Source of the DNA: Halomonas sp. S3-1-1
GTDB lineage: Bacteria > Pseudomonadota > Gammaproteobacteria > Pseudomonadales > Halomonadaceae
Direction of reading: 5' to 3'
DNA length: 64,000 nucleotides
NCBI RefSeq assembly: GCF_023757625.1
Contig: NZ_JALGBZ010000003.1
Location: forward strand, 496,001-560,000
The notes beneath the pieces are model-generated. The model had not been told where the DNA came from, made no database searches, and worked only from the letters and a program-made list of their open reading frames with translations. This document shows positions 27,683-36,818 of this stretch, piece by piece; positions within the stretch are counted from its first letter, which is position 1; the number at the start of each line of letters is the position of its first letter. A program made the position numbers and the translations under genes.

Positions 27683-28456
27683 TCAGTGCCCTTGAAAAGT
27701 GGCAGGTCGTTTTTCTTGAAAGGCGCGAATGCCTTCGTCCCGATCAGCGGTGCCCGCCAGCAAGGTGAAGGCGTGGCGCTCGAAGCGCAGCCCCGTGGCC
27801 AAGTCGGTATCCATTGCTTTATGTAGCGACTCTTTGGCCAGGCGCACCGCCAACGGTGCTTTGGAAGCAATGCGTGAGGCGATGGCTAGGGCGCGTTCAA
27901 GTGTTAATTCAGGCTGGGTAATTTCACTGATCAATCCGGCGTTGAGGGCGCGGCGGGCTGAAATGGGCTCACCGGTCAGCACCATCTGGGTGGCGAGAGA
28001 CTTGCCCACGGCCCTTAACAGGCGCTGGGTACCACCTGCGCCGGGCATGATCCCAAGGTTGATTTCCGGTTGGCCAAACAGGGCGTTTTCACCGGCAATA
28101 AGGATGTCGGCCTGCATGGCCAGCTCGCAACCACCCCCCAGGGCATAGCCATTGACGGCAGCGATGATAGGTTTGCGAAAGCGTGAAATAGTGGCCCAGT
28201 GCTGCTGGCGGGGATCCTCCAGCATGCCCACCAAATCGCGCTCGGCCATTTCCTTGATGTCGGCCCCCGCAGCGAAGGCCTGGGTACTGCCGGTCAGTAC
28301 GACAGCGCGAACATGCTCATCACGATCAGCGTTGCTTAGCGTGTCAGCCAGCTCGCTGAGCAGCTGCGTATTGAGCGCGTTCAGAGACTCTGGACGATCC
28401 AGCGTGATGCATAAAATGCCGTCCAGCGGTGTGGTTATTTTTAGGGTAGCGAGCAT
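27683..28456 (-). CDS. paaF: 2,3-dehydroadipyl-CoA hydratase
   Basis: PaaF hydrates 2,3-dehydroadipyl-CoA to 3-hydroxyadipyl-CoA. It is a 257-residue enoyl-CoA hydratase with AFAAGADIKEMAERD, NGYALGGGCELAMQADILIA and the two catalytic Glu in NLGIMPGAGGTQRL and the preceding GQPEI region. The ATG at 28456 has GAGG 5 nt upstream, so it is chosen over the GTG at 28462. It is the first gene of paaFGHIJK, close to a promoter at 28500-28527. Confidence 0.94.
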   Translation of the reverse strand: MLATLKITTPLDGILCITLDRPESLNALNTQLLSELADTLSNADRDEHVRAVVLTGSTQAFAAGADIKEMAERDLVGMLEDPRQQHWATISRFRKPIIAAVNGYALGGGCELAMQADILIAGENALFGQPEINLGIMPGAGGTQRLLRAVGKSLATQMVLTGEPISARRALNAGLISEITQPELTLERALAIASRIASKAPLAVRLAKESLHKAMDTDLATGLRFERHAFTLLAGTADRDEGIRAFQEKRPATFQGH

Positions 28457-28499
28457 TTTCACCTCAGTTCGGCCTGTAGCACAGGATGAGTATTCGCCG

Positions 28500-28527
28500 A
28501 GTATAGATTTATTTTGATACGTATCAA
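28500..28527 (-). promoter_or_regulatory. Promoter of paaFGHIJK with embedded palindrome
   Basis: On the minus strand TTGATA (28522-28527), a 16-bp spacer and TATACT (28500-28505) repeat exactly the paaA promoter hexamers and spacing. The -35 element is half of the perfect palindrome TTGATACGTATCAA at 28514-28527, a candidate repressor site. Confidence 0.6.
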
Positions 28528-28747
28528 TATAGATTTTTTGTTTTATTGTATCGCTTGTTGGTTTTTTGGCTTGTTTTTAAATAAAAAACAATTTGTTGAG
28601 TGGTTATTTGGTAGGGTGGATAGTGGGCGTTAGACCTTGGTATAAAGGTGCGTTTCTGACGGCATAAAGGTAATGAAATAGCCTGATGGCGCGGTTTTTT
28701 CACTGACGCGCGACATTTGTCGTACGCCGCTATATCAGGAAAATTAT

Positions 28748-28774
28748 TTGATGTTTTGTTACGGGAAATATAGT
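28748..28774 (+). promoter_or_regulatory. Possible promoter of paaN-paaY
   Basis: TTGATG (28748-28753), 15 bp, TATAGT (28769-28774) lies 47 bp before paaN. Spacing is one short of ideal. It sits in the 365-bp gap shared with the divergent paaF; the rest of this gap is AT-rich without other clear features. Confidence 0.35.
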
Positions 28775-28821
28775 CTCGATAATTAAAATGTATCAAAAAT
28801 AATTGAGCGCAGGAGTACCCC

Positions 28822-30510
28822 ATGACGTCATCCGCACAGCAGATGTTCGACGCCCATCGCACGACGCTTGAGCAGGCCGTAGAGGCCATCGCCAGTCGTA
28901 CTTTCTGGACACCCTATCCCGAAAGCATGCGTCACTACCCGGAAGACGCGGTGAAAGCGGCCCCTACCAATCTGAAAGCACTGCTGAACCAGCCGTTTAC
29001 CTTGACGATACCGGGCAGTACACAGCCGGTAGGAGGGGAGGTCTCCCCTTATGGCTTTGAGCTTGGTATTAGCTATGAACAGCCGAACCCGGACACTCTA
29101 ATAGCGGCTATGCAGGGCGCCATGCGCGCCTGGCGCGATGCCGGTGCCGCAGCGCGTGTGGGCGTATGCCTGGAGATATTGTCGCGTCTTAACGCCATGA
29201 GCCCAGACATGGCCCAAGCCGTCATGCACACAAGTGGGCAAGGACCGCTGATGGCCTTTCAGGCAGGTGGTCCCCACGCCCAAGACCGCGGGCTCGAAGC
29301 CGTGGCACACGCCTGGCAGGCCATGGCGCAGATACCGGCGACCACGCAGTGGGTCAAACCCCAAGGCAAGCACGCGCCGATCGTGATGGATAAGCGTTTT
29401 CATATCGTGCCCCGAGGCATTTCGTTGGTGGTGGCCTGCTCTACTTTCCCCACTTGGAATACGTATCCTGGCCTGTTTGCCAGCTTGGCGACCGGCAATC
29501 CGGTGATTCTCAAGCCGCATCCCGGCGCTATTTTGCCGCTGGCCATGACCACGCGGGTGGCGCAGCAGGTTCTTCAGGAAGCAGGTTTTGATCCCTGTAT
29601 CGTCAGTCTGATGCCCGATACCGCTGAGGCACCGCTCACCAAGAGGCTGGCGCTTGACCCTGCCGTGAAGCTGATTGACTTCACCGGCTCGAACGCGTTT
29701 GGCGACTGGCTCGTCCAAAACGCAGCCCAGGCCCAGGTATTTGCCGAGAAGGCCGGGATCAACTCCATCATCATCGACAGTGTGGATGACCTGAACGCCG
29801 TCACGGCGAACCTGGCCTTTTCGCTGAGCCTCTATTCCGGGCAAATGTGCACGACCCCTCAAACGATTTATGTCCCCAAAGGGGGGATTACCACCGCACA
29901 GGGGCCGCTTAGTTTCGATGACGTGGCCACGGCGCTTGCCAGCGCGGTTGAGGCGTTCCTTAGTGACAATGACCGCGCTTGCACCGTGTTGGGGGCTGTT
30001 CAATCGCTGGAGACCCAGGCGCGTATCGAGGAGTGCCGAGGCTTGGGCGACATCGTGCTGGAGAGTGAGCCGCGCGAGCATCTCCAATTTGCGAAAGCGC
30101 GTATTCACACGCCGCTCATCCTCAAAGTAGCGGCAGAGCAGAAGGCGGCCTACAGCGAGGAGCGCTTTGGCCCCATTAGTTTCGTGGTGGCCACCGAAGA
30201 CACCGGCCACAGCATTGCGCTGGCGCGTGAGGTCATTCAGGAGGAGGGCGCCATTACGTTGGCTGGCTACACCACCGATGAGACGGTGGCCGAGCAGTTG
30301 GAGCAGTTGGCGATGGATGTCGCGGCACCGCTCTCGCTCAACCTGGATGGCGACATCTTCGTCAACCAGTCGGCTGCGTTCAGTGACTTTCATGCCACGG
30401 GCGGCAATCCGGCCGCCAATGCCTCACTATGTAACCAAGCCTTTGTCGCCAATCGCTTTGTCGTGGTTCAAAGCCGCCGCCACGGCCAGCCCAACGAACG
30501 GAGAGTGTGA
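28822..30510 (+). CDS. paaN: Phenylacetate degradation protein PaaN (aldehyde dehydrogenase family)
   Basis: A 562-residue member of the PaaN group of aldehyde-dehydrogenase-like proteins found in paa clusters. It has ALDH fold segments: CSTFPTWNTYPGLFASLATGN, KPHPGAILPLA, DFTGSNAFGDWL and the presumed catalytic Cys in YSGQMCTTPQTIYVP. The protein lacks the MaoC hydratase domain of PaaZ. Because PaaZ is also encoded here, PaaN is not needed for the main ring-opening step; its own substrate is not established. It diverges from paaF and overlaps paaY by 1 bp. Confidence 0.88.
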   Translation: MTSSAQQMFDAHRTTLEQAVEAIASRTFWTPYPESMRHYPEDAVKAAPTNLKALLNQPFTLTIPGSTQPVGGEVSPYGFELGISYEQPNPDTLIAAMQGAMRAWRDAGAAARVGVCLEILSRLNAMSPDMAQAVMHTSGQGPLMAFQAGGPHAQDRGLEAVAHAWQAMAQIPATTQWVKPQGKHAPIVMDKRFHIVPRGISLVVACSTFPTWNTYPGLFASLATGNPVILKPHPGAILPLAMTTRVAQQVLQEAGFDPCIVSLMPDTAEAPLTKRLALDPAVKLIDFTGSNAFGDWLVQNAAQAQVFAEKAGINSIIIDSVDDLNAVTANLAFSLSLYSGQMCTTPQTIYVPKGGITTAQGPLSFDDVATALASAVEAFLSDNDRACTVLGAVQSLETQARIEECRGLGDIVLESEPREHLQFAKARIHTPLILKVAAEQKAAYSEERFGPISFVVATEDTGHSIALAREVIQEEGAITLAGYTTDETVAEQLEQLAMDVAAPLSLNLDGDIFVNQSAAFSDFHATGGNPAANASLCNQAFVANRFVVVQSRRHGQPNERRV

Positions 30511-31121
30511 TGCCGTGTTATCGACTTGAAGGGGTGACCCCGGTGGTTCACCCAACCGCGTATGTCCACCCGACTGCGGTGCTCATTGGGGATGTGATCG
30601 TTGGCCCCAACTGTTACGTTGGCCCTGGGGCCGTCATGCGCGGCGACTTTGGTCGTCTCGTGTTGGAGGAGGGTTCCAACCTTCAGGATACCTGCGTCAT
30701 GCACGGTTTCCCTGGCTGCGTCACCAAGGTCGAGAAGGATGGCCATATCGGCCATGGCGCCGTACTGCATGGCTGTGTGATCGGGCGTGATGCCATGGTC
30801 GGCATGAACGCCGTGGTCATGGACGGCGCCGTCATTGCCGAGCGCTCTATCGTGGCAGCCGCCGCTTTCGTCAAGGCGGGCTTCGAGTGCGAGCCCCAGT
30901 CGCTGGTCATAGGAGCACCCGCCAAGGTCAAGCGCGCGCTGAGTGATGACGAGTTCGCCTGGAAGCAGCAGGGCACCCAAGAGTATCAGCGATTAGTGAC
31001 TCGTTGCCGTGACAGCCTGGAACCTTGTGAACCGCTGACAGAACTCGATGCCGACCGGCCCACCCTGCTGGCTGGTGATGCTCATCAAACCAAGCAGCAG
31101 ACGCTGGATCAGTCGTCATAG
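30510..31121 (+). CDS. paaY: PaaY, hexapeptide-repeat thioesterase / gamma-carbonic-anhydrase-like
   Basis: PaaY is a trimeric left-handed beta-helix protein; in E. coli it acts as a thioesterase that protects the paa pathway from dead-end CoA esters. The 203-residue product has the hexapeptide repeats (VHPTAYVHPTAVLIGDVIVG and onward) and metal-ligand histidines in TCVMHGFPG and GHIGHGAVLHGC. The ATG at 30510 overlaps the paaN stop (TGATG) and has GGAGAG upstream. Confidence 0.92.
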   Translation: MPCYRLEGVTPVVHPTAYVHPTAVLIGDVIVGPNCYVGPGAVMRGDFGRLVLEEGSNLQDTCVMHGFPGCVTKVEKDGHIGHGAVLHGCVIGRDAMVGMNAVVMDGAVIAERSIVAAAAFVKAGFECEPQSLVIGAPAKVKRALSDDEFAWKQQGTQEYQRLVTRCRDSLEPCEPLTELDADRPTLLAGDAHQTKQQTLDQSS

Positions 31122-31173
31122 CCATAAGGTGGGGCATATCGATGACGACTGATTAAGCTAGCTCGTTAGGCGC

Positions 31174-32100
31174 TTAGTTCAGCCCACCGAAGCGCTGGTA
31201 GAAGCTAGGGCCGGGAGCCGGTAGGGGGCCCTCTGCAGTTTCCAGATGTAGATCCAGCCAGCGTTCTGCACGTTCATGGAGCAAACGGTAAAGGTTTCGG
31301 CAGAGCTGATGGGCGTAGCGCCCTTCCCATGCCGTGGGGAGTAGTTCCTCAGGCAGGAGTGGGTCGCGTAATTGAATCTTGCGATACTCGTGAATAAGTA
31401 AAGTGCGGGCAATGAAGCACTCTTCTTGACCCAAATGGTTTTCAGTGTTGAGCGCGCTCCAAAGAGGGCGGAACTTAACCAGAAAACGTTGGTAGAGCCC
31501 GGCTAAGTCGTCGAGATTCCAGCTTTCTCTGACCTGGAGGCGTAGCGGTTTGCTGGTCATGGGCTCCATGACCTGAGTTTGCATAACGATTGTATCTTCA
31601 GCTGCATCCAGTTCTTGCAAAGCCGCCATGGCCTCTGCGCATGGCAATGTAGGGTGAGCCAGCACACCCTGTGCAAAAGTACCAAACCCCAGCCATTCGA
31701 GCTCGTCACGGATCTGTTGGCGCCGGTCTGGGGGGAGTTGAGTCAGCAATGCCAATGTCCACTGTCCTGACCAAGCTGGCTGGGTACCGTGATAGACACG
31801 CTTGAAAGCTTGTTCAAAACGACGCCGACCAGGTCCACTCAACCGATAGTAGCTACGCCGACCGACCTTCTCTCCCCGTAGCCAGGTTTCATTAGTCAGC
31901 CGGTAAATCGATGTACGCACCAGCCGCTCATTGATACCTATGGGCTCCACCAGTTTCGAAAGACTACCAAGCCAAACAGTGCCGCCCCGCGGAACGATTG
32001 AGTCGCCATAAACCGTAATAATCAGTGAGCCGGCGCGGATTGGTCGCCGCTTTTGAAAGTCATCAATAAGCGTAGTGACGCAGTCTGTAGCTGACGACAT
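31174..32100 (-). CDS. paaX: Phenylacetate operon repressor PaaX
   Basis: PaaX is the GntR-like repressor released by phenylacetyl-CoA. The 308-residue protein has the N-terminal winged helix (RAGSLIITVYGDSIVPRGG, GINERLVRTSIYRL, RRSYYRLSGPGRRRFEQA) and the large PaaX C-terminal domain (RKIQLRDPLLPEELLPTAWEG). Length equals E. coli PaaX (316) within a few residues. It is convergent with paaY and monocistronic. The base composition is more AT-rich than its neighbours. Likely targets are the paired promoters upstream of paaA and paaF (inference). Confidence 0.95.
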   Translation of the reverse strand: MSSATDCVTTLIDDFQKRRPIRAGSLIITVYGDSIVPRGGTVWLGSLSKLVEPIGINERLVRTSIYRLTNETWLRGEKVGRRSYYRLSGPGRRRFEQAFKRVYHGTQPAWSGQWTLALLTQLPPDRRQQIRDELEWLGFGTFAQGVLAHPTLPCAEAMAALQELDAAEDTIVMQTQVMEPMTSKPLRLQVRESWNLDDLAGLYQRFLVKFRPLWSALNTENHLGQEECFIARTLLIHEYRKIQLRDPLLPEELLPTAWEGRYAHQLCRNLYRLLHERAERWLDLHLETAEGPLPAPGPSFYQRFGGLN

Positions 32101-32294
32101 GATAAAGGTTGTTACCCTGTGGAGTGTTAAATGGTCGCAAAACGACAGGAAATACAGCTTTTAAAGAAGATTATCGTATCACGTCTTGTTGCGGTTTGGT
32201 TCGAGTCTATATACATGAATACTCAACGCGTGAGGCGTAAACTGCGTATCAGCGATTGCGCGTTATAATACTGGGCTTTTTTATAGCCACTTCC

Positions 32295-33215
32295 TCAATC
32301 CACTCGACTAATCGCCGCCCGATCCGGGTCTACGTACCAAACGAGCCCCAGCCGCGAGTTACGCTCGAGCTCCGCGATGACTTGGGCGCCGAGCAGCAGG
32401 ATAATGGCGCCGACCTCGAGGCTAAGCAGCACGATGATCAGCGCGGCGAGCGAACCGTAGATGGCGTTGACGAAGGATAGATGCGCGAAGTAGTAGACCA
32501 GCAAAAGCCGGACCCCTTCCCACAAGAGCGCGGCGACGAAGCCGCCGATGATCGCGCGTTTGAGCGCGATCTTGACCACCGGCAGTACCTTGTAGATGGC
32601 GCTGAAGAGCAGAAACACCCCAAGGAAGCTGATCAGGTTGAGCACCGGCCCGGAGAGGCCGGCCAGCGGCAGTTGCTGGGCGAAGAGCGCCAGGGCCAGT
32701 GTGTTGAGCGAGCTGATGAGCGTGACGACCAGGGTAAGCGCCATGAGCCCGGCGCCGAGTACCAGCATGAACGCGTAAGGCAGCAGCACCGATACCCAGA
32801 GGCGTCGCTGTGGGGTTTCCGAGGTGTGAAAGATGAGCGCTAACGCATCTTCGAGCATGCGAAAGGCAAAGGAGCTCAATAGCAGCAGAATCGGAAAGCT
32901 GAGGATGCTGATGACATCGCGCGAATCCAGAAGCCCGCGCACCGCGTCCATCACCACCTCGGCGTGAGCCGGGGCAAGGTGGCGTGCCTGGACCGAGAGC
33001 ACGTTGAGCAGGTGCTGCTCGTCCACTACGCGGGTCAGCATCACGCCCAGCAGGGCAAATAGCGGCACGATGGAAAGCAGAATGTTGTAGCCCACGCCGC
33101 CGGCCAGCAGGATGCCGCGGTTGTGCAGAAAGTGCATGAGCACCCGCCAGGCGAATGCCGCAAGCCTTGGGAGCAGGAGCAGAACACTCTCGAGCAGTGT
33201 GCGATGTCGAGCCAT
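32295..33215 (-). CDS. YihY/BrkB family inner-membrane protein
   Basis: A 306-residue membrane protein of the YihY/virulence-factor-BrkB family, whose molecular function is not established (the old RNase BN assignment was withdrawn). About six hydrophobic helices are visible, with the family segments NRGILLAGGVGYNILLSIVPL and LPVVKIALKRAIIGGFVAAL. Its stop lies about 190 bp upstream of paaX and it appears to be a separate unit. Codon third positions are clearly more GC-rich than in paaX, so the compositional boundary falls here. Confidence 0.88.
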   Translation of the reverse strand: MARHRTLLESVLLLLPRLAAFAWRVLMHFLHNRGILLAGGVGYNILLSIVPLFALLGVMLTRVVDEQHLLNVLSVQARHLAPAHAEVVMDAVRGLLDSRDVISILSFPILLLLSSFAFRMLEDALALIFHTSETPQRRLWVSVLLPYAFMLVLGAGLMALTLVVTLISSLNTLALALFAQQLPLAGLSGPVLNLISFLGVFLLFSAIYKVLPVVKIALKRAIIGGFVAALLWEGVRLLLVYYFAHLSFVNAIYGSLAALIIVLLSLEVGAIILLLGAQVIAELERNSRLGLVWYVDPDRAAISRVD

Positions 33216-33408
33216 AACGAGCCACGCTCCTTGTGCCCCAAACGGGAGAGAAGATGCCGAGACGCCGTGCCAGTAAGCAAGAGGCGAACGCGTGCTCCCA
33301 TCTTACCCGTTTGACGGGGTTGAGCGTTAAAACATTGGTGTGCAAGACGAGCGGGTGGGGCTCAATCGGGCGTGGCTCAAGTAAGGGGGCCGTACTGACG
33401 GTGGTGCA

Positions 33409-35958
33409 TCATGATCCGATCGGCATCGTGAGAAGGCGCTGGAAACTCTCAGGCGACATGGGGCGGGCCAGGTAGAAGCCTTGGGCCTGGTCGCAGGTCA
33501 GCTCCGTCAGCCGGCCCAACTGCTCGGCGGTTTCGATCCCTTCCGCCGTCACGGTCAAGGAGAGGGCGTGGCCCATACTGATGATGGCATCTACGATCGC
33601 TTGGCTGCTCTGCGACTGATCCAGCCCCATGATGAAGCTACGATCGATCTTGATGCCGTCGAAGGGGTAGCGGCGCAGGTAGCTCAGCGAGGAGTAGCCG
33701 GTGCCGAAATCGTCCATCGACAGCCGTACCCCAAGCGCTTTGAGCTCGATCATGGTGGTCAGCGCTGACGCTGCGTCCTCGAGCATGACGTTTTCAGTGA
33801 TCTCGAGCTCCAGTCGATGCGCCGCGATGCCGGTCTCCTGGAGTACGCGATCGATACGCTCGACCAGATCCGGTCGTTGAAACTCCACGGCGGAGAGATT
33901 TACCGATACGATCAGCGCCTCGTCCCAAGTCAGGGCGTTTTGACAGGCCTCGCGCAGCACCCAGTCGCTGAGCTCGACGATGAGCCCGGTCTCTTCGGCC
34001 AAAGGAATGAAGTAGGCGGGGCTCAGCAGCTCGCGGGTCGGGTGCTCCCAGCGCACCAGCGCCTCGGCGCCCAGTACCGCCTGCGACAGGGCGTCGTAAC
34101 GCGGCTGAAAAACGAGGCGAAACTCGCCCCGGCAAAGCGCTTGGCGCATGTCGATTTCCATCTGCCGGCGTTCCATGAGGCGCTCAGTCATCGTCGGCTC
34201 AAAAAAGCAGAAACGGTTACGGCCGCCGGCCTTGGCCTCGTAAAGCGCAATGTCAGCAAAACGTAAAAGCTCCTCGGCGCTCGAGCCATGCTCCGGGGCG
34301 GCGACAACGCCGATACTGGTGCCTATGTTGACCTCGCTGTCGCCGAGGCTAATCGATTGGTTGATCTGCTCGATCAGGCGCTGACACAGACGCTCGGCGT
34401 GCTCCTTCGTATGGCAATCGGGGGCCACGATGACGAACTCGTCGCCCCCCTGACGTGCGATGAAGTCATTTTCACGAGTGCAGCGGCGGATAGCGCGGGC
34501 TACCTCCTTGAGCACGGTATCGCCGGCAGCGTGGCCGAACGTGTCGTTGACCGGTTTGAAGCGGTCAAGGTCCAAGGCAAACAGGAACATCGGCTGGCTG
34601 GCGCTTGCACTAATACCAGGGCAATGATCGAGATGGTGATGCAGGTAGTGGCGGTTCGCCAGTCCAGTCAGCGCATCGTGATGGCTGATGTGCTCGATGT
34701 GGGCTCTGGCCTCGGTTTCTGAGGTGATGTCGCATACGGTACCTTGATAGCCCTGAAGACGCTGCGCCTCGCGCACTTCACAGGCGAAGAGTTGACAGTG
34801 GCGCCGCTGGCCCCTGCTGTCGCGCATGTCACAGTCCATCGGCTTGCGTCCCGGCGTGTCGGCGTGTTTCGCCGCAAAGGCCAGTTTGGCGGGATCATGG
34901 CCGAGCAGGTCGCTCAAGGGGCGGCCAATCCAATCGCGGCACGTAAGGCCAGTGAGTTGCGCAAAGCGTTCGGAGAGATAGGTCAGCGTCTGATGGGCGT
35001 CGGTTTCCCAGATCCAGTCCGATGAGGCCTCGGAGATGTTCTTGAACCGCTGCTCGCTAATGCGCAGTTCGTGCTGCGCGCGCTCGATTTTTTCGCTCGC
35101 CTGCTGAACGCGTCGACGCAGGTGCACGATCAGTAGCGTCACCAAAACGCCCAGCAGCAACAGCATCGGCAAAAATCGAACCAGAATCGAGCGGCCCATC
35201 GCGTCGCTTTTCCATTGAAAGGTGACGCCTTCGCCGATACCCCGTTGAAGCATCAGCGAGGGAGAAGGCGCCCGGGTAGTTACGCCCGGCACAGCCGTTA
35301 GATCGCGCAGGTTGAAGTCCTGCGCGATCTTCAAAAGCTCGGCCTCGGTCAATAGGTCAACGAACACCAGATAGGAGAGCTGATCGAACTGCTGGTAAGA
35401 GCTTTCCGGGCGGATGACGGCGGCGTAGGTGATGGCGGGAACGCCGTTGACTGACAAATAGGCGAAGGCAATATCATCTTCTAAAGAGGCCGTTCGAGCG
35501 CGGTTAAGAAGCGTCGGTAGATCGCCCGCGATCCAGTCGCGGGCGGCGATATCGCTTTGCTCGCTGCCGACAACGGCGTAGCGCGTCGCGCCCGTCGGGC
35601 TCAGAATGAAGACGCCTTCCAGCCCGTAAGTCTCAAAAAGTGACGGGCCGATGTTGTCGCGATCGAAGGTCCAATCCGTATCGACGGTGCCTCGCGTATG
35701 GCGATAAGCGTCGAGCCAGAACGCGTAGTCTGCCAAGGCCGTTCCAGTTTTATCCTCGCGACTCTCGAGCGCTCTTGCCGCATAGGCTTCGCTTTGGCGC
35801 ACCTGATGGGCATCCAGGGAGAGTGCCAAATAAACAATCGTGGCGCCCGCCACCAAAAATAGCGCACAGATGACACCAATGAACGCCCGCGAGGCGCCCC
35901 GAGTGGTGACGGCGTAGTGCTCGCCATCCTTAAAAGGTGTCGATGCGGTTTTGGTCAT
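33409..35958 (-). CDS. CHASE4-PAS-GGDEF-EAL c-di-GMP protein
   Basis: An 849-residue membrane sensor. A first membrane helix (about 23-47), a periplasmic CHASE4-type domain (about 50-255, with DYAFWLDAYRHTRG), and a second helix (about 263-283) are followed by a PAS domain (about 305-420), a GGDEF domain with intact RQGGDEFVIV near 504, and an EAL domain with AEALVRWEHP near 632. The EAL catalytic set is present (VNLSAVEF, ELEITENV, DDFGTGYSS, IKIDRSF, TAEGIET), so phosphodiesterase activity is likely; the GGDEF site also looks competent. The ligand is unknown. It stands alone. Confidence 0.92.
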   Translation of the reverse strand: MTKTASTPFKDGEHYAVTTRGASRAFIGVICALFLVAGATIVYLALSLDAHQVRQSEAYAARALESREDKTGTALADYAFWLDAYRHTRGTVDTDWTFDRDNIGPSLFETYGLEGVFILSPTGATRYAVVGSEQSDIAARDWIAGDLPTLLNRARTASLEDDIAFAYLSVNGVPAITYAAVIRPESSYQQFDQLSYLVFVDLLTEAELLKIAQDFNLRDLTAVPGVTTRAPSPSLMLQRGIGEGVTFQWKSDAMGRSILVRFLPMLLLLGVLVTLLIVHLRRRVQQASEKIERAQHELRISEQRFKNISEASSDWIWETDAHQTLTYLSERFAQLTGLTCRDWIGRPLSDLLGHDPAKLAFAAKHADTPGRKPMDCDMRDSRGQRRHCQLFACEVREAQRLQGYQGTVCDITSETEARAHIEHISHHDALTGLANRHYLHHHLDHCPGISASASQPMFLFALDLDRFKPVNDTFGHAAGDTVLKEVARAIRRCTRENDFIARQGGDEFVIVAPDCHTKEHAERLCQRLIEQINQSISLGDSEVNIGTSIGVVAAPEHGSSAEELLRFADIALYEAKAGGRNRFCFFEPTMTERLMERRQMEIDMRQALCRGEFRLVFQPRYDALSQAVLGAEALVRWEHPTRELLSPAYFIPLAEETGLIVELSDWVLREACQNALTWDEALIVSVNLSAVEFQRPDLVERIDRVLQETGIAAHRLELEITENVMLEDAASALTTMIELKALGVRLSMDDFGTGYSSLSYLRRYPFDGIKIDRSFIMGLDQSQSSQAIVDAIISMGHALSLTVTAEGIETAEQLGRLTELTCDQAQGFYLARPMSPESFQRLLTMPIGS

Positions 35959-36236
35959 TAAGCGCTCGGTAAGCTGACAGAAAAACGAAACATGCCTGTC
36001 TTTCTAAATCGACCTGAGACCGATGATCTTTAATCGTGATGGGGCATCAGAGCCCCGGGTTTTGGCGTACGGGGAATGACAAAGGCGGTGTCGTACTATG
36101 TGAACGAAATATGAACGTCCGCATCACGCTCGAGTAAGGTAGCGCGGCGTAGAGTGATCACCACTGGATGAGGTAGCCCTGCATCACAAGGCATCTTGTA
36201 CAGCGGAGCATTATTTCATTGAAAAGGACGATCACC

Positions 36237-36722
36237 ATGAAAAAGATATCAATCGCCGTCGCTATTACCGCCGCCGCCACGCTGGGTCTTGGCCAAATGG
36301 CCATGGCCGACCAGAATGACTACCAGGAAGCGCTCGACCAGGCCGCGTTTGCTGACATGATCGAGCAAGCCGCCAACGCCGGTGTTGCCTCGTTTCGTGA
36401 GCTACAGATCGACGATGAGCGCGGCACGATGGAGTTTGAAGTCGAAGGCTGGGATGCCGACGGCCAGGCGTATGAACTGACGCTCAACGGCGAAAGCGGC
36501 GAGGTCATTCACGAAATGACTAGCGATACACAGGTCGCACCCTGGGGGCTGGACGCGCAGCAGCTTAACAGCCTGCTCGATCGCGCAAGCCAGGACGGTT
36601 TCGACCGCTTCGAAGATATCGACCTGGACGAAGACGGCTCGGTCGAAGTCAGCGGCTTCGACGGCGACCAGCGCGAAATGGAGCGCAGCTACGGCCTTGA
36701 TGAGTTCAACGGCGGCCAGTAA
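36237..36722 (+). CDS. Secreted PepSY-domain-like small protein
   Basis: A 161-residue protein with a signal peptide (KKISIAVAITAAATLGLG, cleavage probably after MAMA) and two PepSY-like halves rich in Asp/Glu: FEVEGWDADGQAYELTLNGE and then DRFEDIDLDEDGSVEVSGFD. The strongly acidic composition suits a periplasmic protein of a halotolerant bacterium. PepSY proteins often inhibit or bind partners, but no partner is next to it. The start at 36237 follows AAGGA; a TTG at 36219 is less likely. A strong hairpin follows. Confidence 0.75.
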   Translation: MKKISIAVAITAAATLGLGQMAMADQNDYQEALDQAAFADMIEQAANAGVASFRELQIDDERGTMEFEVEGWDADGQAYELTLNGESGEVIHEMTSDTQVAPWGLDAQQLNSLLDRASQDGFDRFEDIDLDEDGSVEVSGFDGDQREMERSYGLDEFNGGQ

Positions 36723-36764
36723 ACGCCGAACGTAAACAATAGCGCTGCTTTACGATAGCGCTCT

Positions 36765-36799
36765 CACCGCCCCGTCGGCTCGATGCCGGCGGGGCGGTG
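36765..36799. terminator. GC-rich hairpin between convergent genes
   Basis: CACCGCCCCG-T-CGGC and GCCG-G-CGGGGCGGTG form a 15-bp stem with one T-G wobble and a TCGAT loop. It sits between the PepSY-like gene and the convergent YciI-like gene and could end either transcript; no T-run is present. Confidence 0.55.
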
Positions 36800-36818
36800 G
36801 CGCTTCAAGGCGGTGCGT

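Noticed and set aside
29098-30393. A 431-codon open frame on the minus strand
   Set aside because: It lies antisense inside paaN, which is a clear family member; the long frame follows from GC-rich codon use.
32422-33345. A 307-codon minus-strand frame overlapping the YihY-like gene
   Set aside because: Its composition is Arg/Ala/Gly-rich without family features, while the other frame gives a clean YihY/BrkB membrane protein.
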